Assembly: GCF_000004075.3 (NCBI RefSeq) | Contig: NC_026660.2 | Span: forward strand, 27,097,498 to 27,161,497 | DNA: 64,000 nt | Direction of reading: 5' to 3' | Source of the DNA: Cucumis sativus | Taxonomy: Eukaryota > Streptophyta > Magnoliopsida > Cucurbitales > Cucurbitaceae | Shown here: positions 47,353 through 61,204 of the stretch, one piece after another | Numbering within the stretch: position 1 is the stretch's first letter | Layout: each line of letters starts with the position of its first letter | Notes under the pieces: generated by a model | What the model saw: only the letters and a program-made list of their open reading frames with translations | The model's database searches: none | What the model was told of the DNA's origin: nothing | Made by a program: the position numbers and the translations under genes

Positions 47353-50177
47353 GGCAATTATATTAGAGATGTATTTGTGAGGTTATGTGTAGGGTTTATA
47401 ATATATTGATATATTTCTATTTATAAAACGTTTTTCATCGTTAACTGACCGTTTTTAGTTTTTGGTTTTGAAATTTATGATTGTTTTATCCCAATTTTTT
47501 AAAAATCGTTTTGGTTTTTCTTTAGTTAGAACAAAAACACTTTCTTTTTTTTTAAAAAAATTAAAGTAAGATCTAACTTTTTTACATTTTTTAAAATTAG
47601 TTTTTAAGGCTACATTAAATAATTACCGTTTGATTTTTGAAAATCAAAGTTTTCTAGGAATTGTTGTCTATATTTTATGACTATTTTCAAAATCAAAACC
47701 AAAAAGTTGAAAACTAAAAAAGTTGGTTCATGTTAATTGATCTATAGCTCGCGTTATAATTTTCGCCTTCACAAAACATTATCATATTGATTATGCCGCA
47801 CATATTTTTAATTTCTACATTAAATATGGTAACTGACCTACTAGTTTCTATTAATAAGCTAATTAATTACTCTAATAACGGCTTATAAATTAAAATATTT
47901 ACAAATTATAATAAAATTTTAGATTTTTTATATTCGTTATTAATGTCACTCATAAACACATATAAATGTCTATTATTGATATATATTGAAATTTGACAAT
48001 TTTCTTAAATTAAAATATAATTGTGGTCATCACAAGATTATCATTTATAACTATATTTGTCGTAATAAGTATATATACCCTTGCTCACAATGTTGAGTGC
48101 AAAGTTTGAGGTTGGATTTACATCCCCATTTTTGTTACCCTGGATGATTTTTTTGCTTATGTCTTGTGATGTTTAACCGTTTCTCGTGGAGCTTTTGCCT
48201 CTCTTGCAATATGTCTTAAAAAAAGTGAGTTTTCATATGTAGTAAATTTTTCAGGTAGATTACTTATGAGTTAAAACCATAATAACCAAATTGTTAGATA
48301 TTATGTTAAATTTGTCTTTATCCATAAGTTTAAATATTTAGGTCAATTGGTGATTTAGATGGATAATTAGAACATGTGGTCTAGGAAAGTTATGTTTTCA
48401 AGTCCATGTGTAGTTTCTTCTCCGATCATTATTAATTTTCACTTCAAATTTTAAGCTCATAAATGAGAAGGAAAGTTAGATATTATATTAGTTTTAATTA
48501 TTGACTAAACTTAAAGTTTTGAGTCGAAACTTTATAAATCAAAATATATATAAAATATATTTTACCAAATTAAAACTAACTTGGAACAGTAGGAATTAAA
48601 TTGAAAGAAAAACTCTGAAATAGTTAGAAGAAAAAATTAATTAAAGACTTAACAAGATTAAAAAGTACTATAAAATATTTTCTATGGATATATATGCTTG
48701 AATGTTTACCTTACATGTTAAATGAAAAAATATACTTAAACTTTCCTTTAAAAAATATTAATTATGATTTGAAAATTATAGAAAAATTGTCCAAAAATAT
48801 TTAAATTTTATAATATAAAATTTTGTTATATATTTGTAAAAATTTAGTTTTTAGATTCAATTTTGTTATATTTTAAAATGGTTCGGAATTCTTTTGCTAA
48901 AATATTGAAATTAATGAGGTCATTTAACTAATTGACTACGGCGATTTCGTATTTATGGTCCTTATTTGGAAATTTAATAACTTAAAATCTAATATCATAT
49001 AATTAATAATTAGGTATGCACTTAATTATGATTCACGAGTTTTTGTACAAAAATGATTGATGGAGTTTCATTTCATCGATTAATTATTGGTGGGGTTTTA
49101 CAAATTATGATTGCCCTTTGAATATATAGCTCTACTTTTACTAACATGTGGTGTTGGTGCATTCAACCTCTAACTAATTCCCTTAATAATACAAACACCA
49201 TTCAATTTCATGAAATTATATTTCTTTACTTTTCATACCCACCTTTTTTTCTCCCATTTTCATTCAATAATTTTTTAAAGATTCATATTATCATACTTTT
49301 AGCTCAGTTAATGTGATGTTTATCTCCGTGATTAACGGTTAAGTTTACCTTTTTTTTCTTTACAAAGTTTTAACTTTAGATATTACGATACAAAGTTGAT
49401 AAATATAACAAAATTTAGATTTAGCTTTCAAAACAGTCTATCAAAAATGATGGTTTGAAAGGCTATCAGCAGTGGTTATTGAAAAATGATTGTCAACGGT
49501 TGTGGCATGAATAGTGGTTGGAGGTTGGCTAGTGGGGATCAACGAAAGTGGTGACTAAATTTTTTTACACAAATTAGAAGAGATTAAAACCGTTAAAACA
49601 TTCCAAGTTTATTTTTCTAAAAGTTGGTTTGTAAACATTTACCCTAAAATAACTTATTTTATAAACTTGATTTTTCAAAATTTATTTTAGATAATTGTCA
49701 AATACATGAATTTTTTTTTTCTTTAAAACAACTTATTTTTTAATTTAAACATTTGGAAAAGACGATCCAAACCCACAATCTAAATTACCTTAAAAGGTAT
49801 GGGAACGCACTTTAGTCTTTTGCTTAAGTTGCCTCTTGAAATCTTGTATTTGAATGGAAAGCTGAACTAAAATTAAATTGAAACAAAAAAGACTTTGTTT
49901 CTAGCAACCTTGATTGTATTTTCCCAAGATTTTGTTCTTTGCAGATCAGCTACGTAGTACGATCAATTGGGTATTTGGAAAATAGTTGCGGTTCAAATTC
50001 ATCCACTCTGCCAAAGAAAAAACAAAAACAACAGATCAGTATCAATAAATCAAGTAGGGCCTAAACCAAAAAGATGTTTATCTTGACAATTAGCCCAACC
50101 TAACTTTCATCTCTATATCCTTCTTCCATTCCAACACCAAATCCCCCAAACACTGAAGTCTCCAAAATTTGGTTCAT
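47353..50177. other. intergenic between P450-5 and P450-6
   Basis: 2.8 kb of AT-rich spacer with divergent promoters at both ends. Decayed copies of the AT-rich dispersed repeat lie at about 47885-48020 and 48790-48890. No P450 fragment or other gene is recognised. Confidence 0.5.
47885..48020. repeat. AT-rich dispersed repeat, decayed copy
   Basis: Shares 'aaaattttagatttt' and the 'taatgtcactcataaacacatataaatgtctatta' type of string with the copy in the P450-2 intron; boundaries uncertain. Confidence 0.35.
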
Positions 50178-52132
50178 ATGGCTTTGATTTTTGCCATTAT
50201 TTCTACATTAGCTCTTCTTGCTCTCACTCTTCTCTTCAAATTCTACCCCTTCAAAGCCCAAAAATTGCCTCCTGGTCCTATAGGATTTCCCTTTGTTGGT
50301 AGTCTCCATTTATTAGGAAAGCTCCCTCATAGAGATTTTCATATATTATCCCAAAAATATGGACCCATTATGCACATAAAATTAGGTCTTGTTCCCACAA
50401 TCATAGTCTCTTCTCCTAAAGCTGCTGAACTCTTCCTCAAAACTCATGACCTTGTTTTTGCAAGCAGGCCCCTTTTAGAAGCCTCAAAGCAAATGAATTA
50501 TGGGCAAAAGAACTTAGTTTTTGCCCCATATGGTCCTTATTGGCGCAACATGCGTAAAATGTGCACTCTTGAATTGCTTAGTAACCTTAAAATCAACTCT
50601 TTCATGCCTATGAGAAAACACGAGCTTGGTTTGTTGATTGAGTACTTAAAAGAAGTTGCTCACAACAAAGCTGTTGTGAATCTGAGTGCTAAAGTTACGT
50701 CACTTACAACTGACCTTATTTGTTTGATGGCATTTGGGAAGAAATATGGAGATGAAGAGATTGATGAAAGGGGTTTTAAAGCTACGATACAAGAAGGTTC
50801 ACAATTAGCTGCTACTCCTAATTTGGGGGATTTTTTTCCTTTTATTGCAAGGTTTGATGTTCAAAGATTGAATAATCGAATGCAATGTGTTCATAAAGTG
50901 TTGGATGGGTTTCTTGAGAGGATTGTTAACGAACATCTTGAGGCTAAGGGTGACAAGAAGACTAAAGATCTTGTGGATGTTATGTTGGAGCTTATGAATT
51001 TCCAAGAAGAAACTGATTATCAGATTGATCGCTCTGCTATTAAAGCTATAATGCTGGTATGGATCCATGCTATATATATATATATACATATATTCATTCA
51101 TTTTAATACACATTTACTCCCTAACTTACAAACAAATGTTATGATAGTACGTGAAATAATTCTAATTTTGTGTTCAACAACTCCAACAACTCCTTAATAT
51201 ATTTGAAATTTTAAAAAATTAGAACTCAATTAGCATAATGTATTGACTTGGTGTGCTCTCTTAATTTAATCTACTTTGTTTTATTGTGTTTAATTAAACG
51301 ATGGTTGCTTGGATAAAGGAAGAGAAAACAAATTTCAGGTAGTTTCGTTAAATATTACATTGTAGGAAAAGCAGAGCAGGAATGATATATGTAAAAGCTC
51401 AAAATCTTTTCTCTCTTTTTTTTTCTGAAAAAAGGTAAACATTATATATATATATACACATACATATATATAGTGTATAATTATGTTGAATATATAATAT
51501 TTTTGTATTATGTATAGGATATGCTAAGTGCAGGAATGGATACATCAGCAACTGTGATAGGATGGGCAATGTCAGAGCTAATTAAACATCCACATATAAT
51601 GAAGAAACTACAAGAGGAATTAGAAAATGAAATTGGTTTGGATAAGATTGTGGAAGAATCAGATTTAGAAAGATTAGAGTATTTGAAAATGGTGGTTAAA
51701 GAAATTTTCAGACTATATCCACCAGCCCCATTATTATTACCCCACGAATCACTTCAAGACTGTATTGTTGATGGCTTTCATATACCTAAGAAATCACGTA
51801 TAATAATCAATGTATGGGCCATTGGAAGAGACCGAAATTCGTGGATTGATCCTCATAAGTTTGATCCTGAAAGGTTCATAGATAGTCAAGTGGATGTGAA
51901 AGGAAGAGATTTCCAATTGATTCCGTTTGGATCTGGTCGAAGAGGCTGTCCTGGAATGCAATTAGGCTTAACTTTGGTTCAATTTGTGTTGGCTCAACTT
52001 GTACATTGTTTTGATTGGATGCTTTCAAATGGTATGCCAGCTTCTCAATTGGATATGACTGAAGAATTCGGTTTAACTTGTCCTAGACTTCATGACCTTA
52101 TAGTCATTCCAAGATACCGTCTTCGAATTTAA
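50178..52132 (+). CDS. cytochrome P450-6, A-type, mosaic (CYP71 clan)
   Basis: Two exons, 50178-51056 and 51518-52132, 497 residues. Start is the ATG at 50178 ([20 protein letters not shown]). Motifs intact: [18 protein letters not shown]-helix [31 protein letters not shown] with ligand C437. The middle of exon 1 (about 50526-50780, roughly residues 117-201) is nearly identical to P450-3/4, with only about two amino-acid differences in ~85. The sequence on both sides is only moderately similar. This looks like a gene-conversion patch covering the C-helix to F-helix region, which includes substrate-contact segments. Confidence 0.95.
50526..50780 (+). other. putative gene-conversion tract from P450-3/P450-4
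   Basis: About 255 bases with roughly five mismatches to P450-4 (42577-42832) or P450-3 (37687-37942). The edges are abrupt: upstream 'aagcaaatgaattatgggc' versus 'aacacatctcttatcaac', downstream 'gctacgatacaagaaggttc' versus 'gctgtaatacaagaaggtat'. Confidence 0.75.
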
Positions 52133-53005
52133 TATGCTTTTTTCAATAATGATAGCTTTTAACTTTTAAAGTTGTGTATGTTCCAATTATTCAGTTTCTT
52201 TCCTCTTTCAATCAAAAAAAACTTTCAAAATTGAATCTCCCCATTTACAGGTGAAAGATGCAACGTAACAAAAGAATATCGGATGGTTTCACAAGTTGTT
52301 GTATCTCAATTAAAAATAAAACAAAAAACAAAGAAAATAGCAAACCACAATCTTTAATTACGTGACTTTTTTAAAAAATAAAGGTCACAATCGATGAAGG
52401 GAGAAGACAAAAAATCATATGAGTGTGTGTGATCAAATGTAATTGTTGGCAGTGCTTATGAAGATACCTTGAGATTGTAAGAATGACGAGAACCACAAGG
52501 TCCTAAAATGCAACGTGATTTTCTACCTCCATTTGTTTCAATCTCTGTTCATGACCACATATAACATAATAGGGTACGAACTATTCTAGAACGATAATTT
52601 ACACACATATTATAAACACAAACTAGTGATATAAAATAAAATTCACAATTAAGATTCTCAACCCATATAATTGCTTTAACATGTTTCATTTGAAGCCACA
52701 TCTTAGAAAAGAAATTAATATATATCATGGAGATAGGATATAAACATCTAGCTAATACAAAAATGTATAAAAACTTGTGATCGAAATCAGAGATTTTATT
52801 AAACATCCAAACAAAAAATGTAGCCAAAGTATGTAAGACCTCTAATATTTATAAAATTGATAGAAATCTATCCTTGTCTACCATAAATAAAATTCAAAAT
52901 TTAGCTATATATTGTGTATATTTTCTGCATTTTTGTTATTTATAATAATTTTCTTATATATAATTCTCAAATGAAAAATAATGGAGCTTGTTTTAGACGG
53001 AAAGC
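52133..53005. other. intergenic between P450-6 and P450-7
   Basis: AT-rich, with a decayed AT-rich repeat near 52845-52925. The right end is the promoter of P450-7. No gene seen. Confidence 0.55.
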
Positions 53006-54972
53006 ATGGCTTGGATTTGGGTGATCGTCGCTATTACAATAATTGTTCTTGCGTTTCTCCTACAGTACTCGTGGGAGTTCAAAGGCAAGAATTTGCCTCC
53101 TGGTCCAAAAGGGTTTCCCATTTTTGGAAGCCTTCATTTGATAGGAAAGCTTCCTCATAGAGATCTTCATCGTTTATCCCAGAAATATGGACCCATAATG
53201 CACATGAAATTAGGCCTGGTTCACACCATCATAGTCTCATCTCCTCACGCAGCCAAGCTGTTCCTCAAGACCCACGACCACGTATTTGCAAGCCGGCCCC
53301 TAATCCACACTTCCAGCATTATGACATATGGTAAAAAAGATTTGGTATTTGCTCCATACGGTTCGTATTGGCGCAACATCCGCAAAATGTGCACGCTCGA
53401 ATTGTTCAGCTCTCTCAAAATCAACTCATTTAAATCCATGAGGAAGAAGGAGGTTCGGGAGTTGATTGAGTATCTTAAAACAGCTTCGACAGACCGCATG
53501 GTTGTGAGATTGAGTTCGAAAGTGACTTCTTTGATTGCTGACATGACTTGTTTGATGGCGTTTGGGAAGAAATATAGAGATGAGGAATTTGGTGAGAGAG
53601 GGTTTAAGGCAGTGATACAAGAAGGTATGCAATTAGTAATTGCTCCTAATTTGGCGGATTATATTCCTTTTGTTGCTCCATTTGATATTCAAGGCTTGAA
53701 TCGTCGTGCTACTTTTGTTCTGAAGGAATTTGATGGGTTTTTTGAGAGGATTATTGAAGAACATATTGAGTCCAAAGATGGAAATAGAAACAAAGATTTT
53801 ATGGACCATTTGTTGGATATCATGATGTCCTCACAAGACCCTGATGGATATCAAATTGATCGCTCTAATATTAAAGCTATTGCTCTTGTAAGTACATTTC
53901 TTTCCATCTATACTTTTTTTTTTTTGGGTAAAAATGAATTTGTATTGCGTAAACCCCTCAATTAAAAATCTAATTTATTCCAAAATATTTTTCGTTTTAG
54001 ACTTGTTGATGCATTTCTATAACATTTTCATAATTTTCTTCTTTTATAATGTTGATATATAGCAACCTCATTGTAGAGAGCCCTCATGGGACATAATTTG
54101 AAAGTTGAAATTCTCTTATGCCATAGGACTTGTCTATGAGGAAGATAAATATTTATAAAGTACAAAATTTTTGCAAATACGATTAACATGTTTCTTTAAT
54201 GTATCCAAAAGAGGCATTTTAATATTAAACAAGAACTATAATTAAAAAAATAAAAGTAGTGGAATGCATCTGTCTCATTTCGAATTTTCCCCCATTTTTG
54301 ATCTCATATTAAAAACCTCACCATTAATTATTACTAAATAAATATGTATATATTTAGGATGTGCTGTCGGCAGCAATGGACACTTCAGCCACAGCAATTG
54401 ATTGGGCACTAGCGGAGCTCATCAAACATCCACAAGCAATGAAGGAATTACAAGTGGAATTAGAGAAAGTGGTTGGTTTAAATAGAATGGTTGAAGAATC
54501 TCATTTAGAACACTTACAATATTTGGGAATGGTCATTAAAGAGGTTTTAAGGCTGCATCCACCTGCTCCCTTGTTAGTTCCACACGAGTCTCTTGAAGAT
54601 TGTACGGTTGATGGTTTTCATATTCCTAAGAAATCGCGTATATTTGTCAACGCTTGGTCAATTGGGCAAGACCCAAATGTATGGATTGACCCACAAAAAT
54701 TCTTTCCGGAAAGATTCATCCATAGCTTAGCTGATGTGAAAGGGAGAGACTTTCATTTGATTCCGTTTGGATCAGGTCGTCGAAGTTGTCCTGGAATACA
54801 TTTAGGATTACTTATAGTTTCACTTGTGGTGGCTAATCTTGTGCATTGTTTTGATTGGGAGCTTCCAAATTGTATGTTGGCAACTGATTTGGATATGGAG
54901 GAAGAATTTGGTTTAACCTGTCCTAGAGCTCAGGAGCTTATGCTCATTCCTACTTACCGTCTTCGCAACTAA
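53006..54972 (+). CDS. cytochrome P450-7, A-type (CYP71 clan)
   Basis: Two exons, 53006-53887 and 54358-54972, 498 residues. Anchor [20 protein letters not shown], hinge [11 protein letters not shown]-helix YWRNIRK, I-helix [12 protein letters not shown] (aspartate where the others have glycine after TAI), [13 protein letters not shown], haem loop [10 protein letters not shown] (serine before the cysteine instead of glycine) with ligand C438. Exon 2 starts after TATTTAG with GATGTGCTG (V for M). All catalytic residues are present, so it is probably functional. The exon 1 core ([20 protein letters not shown]) differs from the paralogues at the usual substrate-facing region. Confidence 0.95.
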
Positions 54973-55184
54973 CAAGTTGAAGTTAAACGTGATTGTTGGA
55001 GTGCTGCACACATCCATTATATACGAACAAAAAGTTGGATTTGGTTTAAGTATTATTGGATGTTTAGTCGTGAATTTTTATGCTATTTTTCTATTTTATG
55101 TCTAATAATTATTCTTATATATACTTTCAAGCACATGTATATTTGCTCAAAATAGCATAACTATTGAAAACTATGGACCTTTTT

Positions 55185-55998
55185 AGGCAACGTAAACCTG
55201 CACAAAATATGCATTCTGGAGTTGCTTAGCAGCCACAAAGTTAATTCTTTCAAATCAATGAGAGGGAAAGAAAGTGGAGTTATTGTTGATTAAGGAGCTA
55301 CGTGAGGCTGCAAGAAGTGCACATGTTAATGGTTTTTAGAAAGACATATGAAGATAAAGAACTTGATGAAAAGGGTTTAAAGTAGATCGATGGTAGAAGA
55401 GGCCTTCAAAGTAACTGGAGCTTTTAACTTGGGGGGATTTCATTCCTTTTATTGCTGCTCCTGATCTCCAAGGATTGAGCCGTCGGTGCAAAATCTGTTC
55501 ATAAAGTATTTGATAGTTTTCTTGGAAGGATCATAGACGAACATCCTTGAATAATCCAAGAATAATAATAACAATTGATAACAAAGAAGACGTAGATGCC
55601 ATGTTGGACATCATGGAATCTCAAGAAACCGAGACTACCCTATTGATCGATATGATCCACCATCAAAGCTATCCTGCTGGTAAGTAATTAAACATGACTG
55701 TTTAGTTTCCACTAATATATTCACTTTTCAATTGCTAAAATATATGATTAGACATATGAAAATGTAATTTCCAACAAAACTCCTTATCACTACTCAGATT
55801 TTAAAAAAAAAAATGCCAAAATTTATCACATGTCTAGTTTTATTATTTTAACAAGTTTATTATTTGGATTAGCTCAACTTTTACATTGTTTTGATTGGAA
55901 GTAGCTTTCAAATCTTCCAAATTGTATGTTGTTAGTTAACTTGTCCTTTAGCTCAAGATTTGACAGTTACTTCAATTTACCATCTACAAAATTAAAAT
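55185..55998 (+). pseudogene. P450 relic resembling P450-9
   Basis: Decayed exon 1 from the C-helix (RKxCILELLSSHKVNSFKSM, read across frames) to the donor CTGCTG|GTAAGT near 55680, then the last ~45 codons of exon 2 at 55865-55998 (WLSSTFTLF... to the stop). The anchor half of exon 1 and most of exon 2, including the I-helix, K-helix and haem loop, are missing, and there are several frameshifts and stops. Words such as 'gatttcattccttttattgc' and 'gcaaaatctgttca' match P450-9 best. Confidence 0.85.
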
Positions 55999-56312
55999 GA
56001 ATAACACTAACGATCGTATTAATTATCACTTACTATGTTAGTATGCTTTTAACAACAGCACAGAGTCAATCAATACTTAGAAAATAATATTTACGAAGTG
56101 AAGTTAGGTTTTTATGTGAATAGAAAGAGTAGGTATACTCTTGTGATACCAGAAAATTACCGTGTGTTATGGGCTTCGTTGCCTTTGTGTACCCTAGCTC
56201 TAGTAAAACTCATATCATGGACCCTCCTTGCATATATTAATTTGATTGTTACGTGTAACATAATGTAATTTAATGAAATTAATATTATATTTTTTTTTGC
56301 GAGTAACTACTT
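55868..56312 (+). repeat. duplicated P450 3' end plus flank, copy 1
   Basis: The tail of exon 2 and about 310 bases downstream match 61360-61801, e.g. 'tatcacttactatgttagtatgctttt', 'ctagctctagtaa' and 'gcgagtaactact'. Divergence is substantial, with indels. Confidence 0.8.
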
Positions 56313-57955
56313 AATAATAATAATAACTTTCAGACTCTTAATAGTAATACCACCAATAACAATAAACCTTTTTTCTCTCGATTTTACTATATTTATAAAT
56401 TTGTGTAGTTACTACCAAATAATAGCAAATTCATGTGTTTTAAAGTGGGTAGACTACTTGAATTAGATGAAATTACCAATATTATCTTATTTTGATATTT
56501 GATATAATTAATATAAATTTAAGACAGGATGATTTTATCTCTCACCGCCGTCGATTTCGAATTTCCTTTTGAGCTTTATAAATGTGCTACAGAATTAATA
56601 ACCCAACTTTTAAAACTTCAAGGATGCAATCAATACTATATTCAAATTTCAACCATTTAAGACCTCATTTATGTAACTTTTTAAAAGTTCATTCAAATTT
56701 AGAATTGGGTGTAGCGATTTAGAAGTTTAATTTCAAAACATAAATTTGGAATTAAGATATATTTGATAAAAACAAAAGTTGTATTTTATATTTTTGTATA
56801 TGTGTTTCGTTCTAGATTTAGAAATTAAATTTTAATTCAAACAATTGTTTAATATGTGTTTGTGTCTATATTTATAAATCATAAACTAGTTATAGTTGTT
56901 TGACAATAAATTGTTATTAGTTTATTTAGTAACATTTATGTTAAAAGATGGAGAAATTCTCATGGATGACAGAAAAAAAAATTATATTTAAAAAATAAAG
57001 CAAAAAAACTTAATAAGTTTTGGAAAAAATGATAGATTTCGTAAAAAGATTTATATAATTATTACATAATATAATGTTATATAATTTATAATACATATTT
57101 TAACTTTTGAAAATAGATTGAATTTGTAACATGATATATTATGTTTTTAAATGTTTGTATATATTTATTTATTTTATATAAATCTGCAGTTTAAAATTTA
57201 AAATTTAAAATATATATGAATTCAATGAAAGCGTTGACAAAACTGTTCCTTACGGAATTTGAAGTGTTTAAACCATAGAATCTAAAGAACAGTTTGCAAA
57301 AACAAAGTTCGTGATGTCTGCTAAAAATGGATGACTGAAGTTCCCAACAATGCGTTTGTGTATCATTATTAATTGAGGTAAAGCCTATCATTATCATCTC
57401 TTGACATCATATGGAACTAAACAACATACATTAAAGACAACCTCCTTGGCTCCTTGCTCTTCATCTTGTAGGAAAAAGTACAAAACAAAAACTAGGTGAG
57501 ATACATTGATTAAATAAGAAACAAATAATTACAAACAGTAAGTTTAAAGTTTTTTAATAAAATATAATGAAAAGGCAAAATTGCACTATAAAAGCCTCAT
57601 ATATATTACTTATAAAAGTTATAGTATACTAATGTATTTGTCAAATATATACCATATATCACGATAAACCATCCCAATAAGGAAACATTCTTGATTAGAA
57701 TTTCCCATGCATCCAACAACATATCGATCACAGAGGTATTAATATCATTTAGTTAACTTTTCCTTCTTTTATTGTGCATTGAAACCATCAAATCTGATAT
57801 CAGAATATGGAAGACGTGACAAACTCTGATCCTTGTACTCATCACTTGGGCGGCCATTCTGCTTTTAAAAGAACCCAATCTCCAAAAGCCTTGTATGTGT
57901 GAAATTTTACCTCACCACAGATAGGGTTTGAGGAATAAATTTTTCCAATCTCCTT
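55999..57955. other. intergenic between the P450 relic and P450-8
   Basis: Contains the rest of the duplicated flank (to 56312). A segment at about 56405-56525 recurs at 61083-61200. The remainder is AT-rich spacer and, from about 57780, the promoter of P450-8. No gene seen. Confidence 0.55.
56405..56525. repeat. short duplicated AT-rich block
   Basis: Shares 'aataatagcaaattca', 'atgaaatta', 'tcttattttga' and 'aaatttaag' in order with 61083-61200. It lies after the relic here but before the relic at 61205, so it may be a dispersed repeat. Confidence 0.5.
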
Positions 57956-59690
57956 ATGGCTTGGTATTTTCTCGCTGTTGCATTAGTTGGTCTTGCTCTT
58001 CTGTTGAGAACAAGGCTATATAGAAGTCCTAACAAATTGCCTCCTGGTCCTAGAGGGTTCCCTGTTTTTGGTTGCCTTCATTTGCTAGGAAAGCTTCCTC
58101 ATAGAGATCTTCAAAGTTTATCTGAAAAATATGGATCCATTATGTACATGAGACTCGGCCTTGTACCCACTATCATCGTCTCTTCTCCTCATGCAGCTGA
58201 GCTCTTTCTCAAAACCCATGATACTGTTTTTGCAAGTCGCCCATTTGTTCAGGCTTCCAAGTACATGGCATACGGTCAAAAGAACTTGGCGTTTTCTCAG
58301 TATGGCCCTTATTGGCGTAATCTGCGTAAAATGTGCACACTCGAATTGCTGAGCAGCGTGAAAGTTAAATCTTTCAGATCAATGAGAATGGAAGAGCTAG
58401 GTTTGTTCGTTGACTATCTTCGAGATGCTGCAAGAAAACGTGTCATTGTAAATCTCAGCTCCAAAATCTGTTCTCTCAACACAGATATGACATGTTTGAT
58501 GGTTTTTGGAAAGAAATATAAAGACCAAGAGTTTGACGAGAGGGGTTTCAAATCTGTGATACAAGAGGCCATGCAGATAGTGGCTAGTCCTAACTTGGGA
58601 GATTTTATTCCTCAAATTGCAGTACTTGACCTTCAAGGGTTGGACCGTCGCTCAAAAGCTGTTAGTAAGATATTTGATGAGTTCTTTGAGAGAATTATTG
58701 ATGAACATCTTGAATCCAGGTATGAGAATAAGACTAAGGATTTTGTGGATGTCATGTTGGAAATCATGGACTCTCAAGGAACCGAGTATCAGATTGAACG
58801 GTCTAACATCAAAGCTATAATCCTTGTAAGTAAACTTCCTACGTATTAAATAAAGGAGTCGAGAAGGATATGGCTTACTGTGGTCATGATACAATAGCAT
58901 GCTTTTCTGATGTTTCCTTCTTTTTTTTTTTTTTTTTGAAAAAATATAATATATCTCTGAATACTGTCACCAAAAAGTATGCATAAAGCTAATTGCTCCT
59001 AAATTTTAGTAACTCATCGGCTTAAGTAAAAGAAATTTCAGTTATTGGTTCTAATTAGCTTGACCCCAATTTTAGGATATGCTAGTGGCCGCAATGGACA
59101 CTTCTGCCACCACAATCGGATGGGCAATACCTGAGCTCATCAAACATCCACATGTGATGAAGAAAATGCAAGACGAATTACAAAAAGTGGTGGGTTTGGA
59201 TAGAAAGGTGGAAGAAACTGACTTGGATCACTTGCAATATTTGGACATGGTCGTTAAGGAAATTCTCAGGCTACATCCACCAGCTCCATTATTAGTTCCA
59301 CATGAGGCTCTTGAAGATTGCATTGTTGATGGTTTCTATATTCCTAAGAAATCACGTATAATAGTAAATGGATGGGCAATTGGAAGAGACCCAAACTTTT
59401 GGATTGACCCAGAAAAATTCTTTCCTGAAAGGTTTATTGGTAGTCAAGTGGATGTGAGAGGGAAGGATTTTCAATTGATTCCCTTTGGATCCGGCCGAAG
59501 AGGTTGTCCTGGCATGCAAATGGGTCTAACAGTAGTTCGTCTAGTGATAGCACAGCTTGTCCATTGCTTTGATTGGGAGCTTCCAAATGGCACGTTACCA
59601 GTTGAATTGGATATGACAGAAGAATTTGGATTAACTTGTCCCAGAGCTCAAGATCTAATGGTTACTCCTATTTATCGCCTTAACAACTAA
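57956..59690 (+). CDS. cytochrome P450-8, A-type (CYP71 clan)
   Basis: Two exons, 57956-58825 and 59076-59690, 494 residues, with the shortest intron of the cluster (250 bases). Short anchor [17 protein letters not shown], hinge [11 protein letters not shown]-helix YWRNLRK, I-helix [25 protein letters not shown], haem loop [10 protein letters not shown] with ligand C434. Exon 1 has noticeably less AT-rich codon use than its neighbours and no damage. It sits between two P450 relics, suggesting it has been retained while adjacent copies decayed. Substrate unknown. Confidence 0.95.
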
Positions 59691-61204
59691 ACAAGCCAAA
59701 CAGTTGCACATAACTTTCAAATAAATAAAGAGTTCAATATATTATCAGATTGTACGTGTGAAATCAAGTGAAAGATGTGCATGGTTTGCAAGATTCAGAA
59801 TTCCTGTCATAAGAAGAGAAGTTAATAAATTTGTGCTTGTATGCTTAGCAAGTAGGTCTGCTTTTGTTGGGTCTCAATGAATGGGCCATCCGCCAAATGA
59901 AAACTGTGTATTTTATAGACTCAAACCCTATCTGTGTTGTCCCGGAAGGTAACCATAAGCCATAATTGCATTAAAGACATGTTACATGAACTAATAAACA
60001 ACGTTCGCAAATGAAAACTAAGTCTAAGTAATATTCTAGAGTAACTCACGGTACACAAAATGATTGTTACTCTATTATATTTCATTAATGGTGACGTACA
60101 TGCAACGACGCTCAAAATGCTTCGTACTTCAAAAAAATGAATTGAAGACAGAAGGTTGGTGGAGATTCTCCATCTTAATTATCAATACACAATAAACTTC
60201 AGGGTTGCGTACTGATCAAAACACGCTCTCAAGATAAAATACATCCCAAGTTCAATATATTTTCTTTGGAAGAGAATACAAGAAAAGTTCGAGAAAATGG
60301 TGGATTAGGACACAAGACGGTGGACAAATGAGAGTTGGGTTACTTCAAAGTATCGGGAAGTGGTCACCCAGAAAATGCTCGACTCAAGTCGTTGCATCTA
60401 CCATTCTATTGTTAGTACTACTTTAGTCTATCGTAGGTAGTAAAATCAATCGCTTCCCATACTCCCAGAAAGTGCACGTAAATATTAAACAAATGGGTGA
60501 GTTAAAAGTGATCTTTGAAAAATATTGACTCTCTTTTTAATGTTTGGTAAAACTGTTTGTTTGTAAATCTACTGAAATCACTTCTGGAGAACATGCTCAG
60601 TTTTTAGGATCTTTGAAGTATGTTTTCTTAATTTTCAGAAGGTTATTTACGGTTTCAATTTTCAATTATAAAATTCTACTCTTCAAAAAAATTAAAATTT
60701 ATTAAATCATACAATTTTTTATTTTAAATATATATATATAGAGTAAGATGACAATTTTAAGTCAAATGTATAAATTTAATTCATATAATTATTATCAATT
60801 CAGTTAGTCAAACGTTCAGATCGTTATTTAAAAAAAAATATTGAGTAATCCATGGACAATAATTTTAAGAATAATAATAAAGTATATAAACATCTTTTAA
60901 AAAAATGTGAATGTAACAAAATCTGTAAATGATAGACGTATATTACTGAACTTACAAATAGCAAAATCTACGTCACATATCACGTATAGTTGACAGATTT
61001 TCTTATTTTTACAATTCTTATAAAATATGGTTATAGACTAATATTTTAAATTTAATTATTATATTTGTTATAAATATACGAAATAATAGCAAATTCAGTG
61101 AGTCAACTTTTTATAAACTTCAATTAAATGAAATTGTTAATATTGTCTTATTTTGACTTTACATATAATTAATAGAAATTTAAGTACAATTAGATTACAC
61201 AAAA
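59691..61204. other. intergenic between P450-8 and the second relic
   Basis: AT-rich, no gene. A decayed AT-rich repeat lies at about 60900-61080 and the short duplicated block at 61083-61200. Confidence 0.5.

Noticed and set aside
57191-57397. Possible gene fragment between the P450 relic and P450-8
   Set aside because: Somewhat better composition than its surroundings but no recognisable protein feature on either strand.
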